NCBI GenBank assembly: GCA_023333565.1
Contig: JAJKFH010003022.1
Span: forward strand, 248,001-312,000
Length of the DNA: 64,000 bases
Direction of reading: 5' to 3'
Source: Puffinus mauretanicus
Taxonomy: Eukaryota; Chordata; Aves; Procellariiformes; Procellariidae
The translations under genes and the position numbers were made by a program. Under the pieces are notes generated by a model. That model was given only the letters and a program-made list of their open reading frames with translations, was not told the DNA's origin and did no database searches. This document shows, in pieces, positions 63,517 to 64,000 of the stretch. Position 1 is the first letter of the stretch; each line of letters begins with the position of its first letter.

Positions 63517-64000
63517 GTGAGACACAGAAATTAAACCAGGGCAGCAGTGTCTGGGAGCGTTTGCCCCAGCTCCCTTGGCTTTCAGCACTTGCATGCCTGA
63601 GCTAATGAAGTTGTTTGCTTTAGGTGTAGGTGAGCTACAGGGAAAGCTTTCTCACAGTCACCGAAAGGCTTAAACAGCCATAGACAAAGCTGCCCGTCCA
63701 AGGGCTCCGGTGCCAAGTGCAATTATCTAACACACTTTTTTAATGACATTCTGGGACTTGCCAGTGTTTGAGGTGTTCTCCGATGTCACATGAAAGGCAG
63801 GGCATGCCAGTCCCAGCTCCTCCTGGGAATCGAGTGACACTGTTGGTGGTGGCAAAACGCCTGCGAGGATCCAGGTGTCTGGCAGACACCCCCACCCCCC
63901 GTTTCTCCCTCCCTGCTGAGCCCATAGGCTCCACAGGGAGCCGAGAGGGAAGGATTCCTTAAAGAGCTGGTCTGACCTAACTGGTGGGGCTCTCCCTTCC
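63517..64000 (+). other. FAT2: FAT2 intron, left part
   Basis: Intronic sequence from the phase-1 donor at 63517 to the window edge. No exon was recognised in it. Confidence 0.85.

Noticed and set aside
1..64000. Bacterial-type features: operons, CRISPR arrays, tRNA or rRNA genes
   Set aside because: The sequence is animal genomic DNA with spliced genes; no regular spaced repeats or RNA genes were recognised.

Overview
The window is vertebrate nuclear DNA, most probably from a bird. It carries two neighbouring protein-coding genes, both on the + strand: SPARC (osteonectin), complete from its start codon to its poly(A) signals, and the 5' part of FAT2, a giant atypical cadherin. Both are split by GT-AG introns and were rebuilt here exon by exon. 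Bird is inferred from four things: the 298-residue SPARC with chicken-like differences from mammals, the very compact SPARC introns (152-689 bases), the CR1-type repeat remnants and the low repeat load. SPARC and FAT2 are also neighbours in the same orientation in mammals (human 5q33.1), so this is conserved synteny.

Layout: 1-2941 is sequence upstream of the first coding SPARC exon, probably intron 1; the non-coding first exon and promoter were not found. 2942-6125 holds nine SPARC coding exons. 6126 to about 7400 is the SPARC 3'UTR, with two close miR-29 seed matches and several AATAAA signals. About 7.4-50.4 kb is a 43-kb intergenic stretch with no recognisable known gene. It holds an orphan CpG island (10.02-10.33 kb), two old CR1 3' tails (11.4 and 40.4 kb), MIR-like fragments, simple repeats, inverted repeats and a few minus-strand exon-like reading frames. 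50423-64000 is FAT2: a 3.3-kb first coding exon, then four further exons separated by introns of up to 7 kb. FAT2 runs off the right edge after about 1388 codons, roughly a third of the protein.

SPARC makes a secreted calcium- and collagen-binding matricellular protein. FAT2 makes a cell-surface adhesion protein with tandem cadherin repeats. They are neighbours but not an operon and need not be co-regulated. No new multi-gene system was found. The most interesting unexplained items are the CpG island lying far from any assigned first exon, the minus-strand exon-like frame at 30.7-31.0 kb (strong splice acceptor, 92 open codons, protein-like composition), and the long near-perfect hairpin at 35.1 kb.
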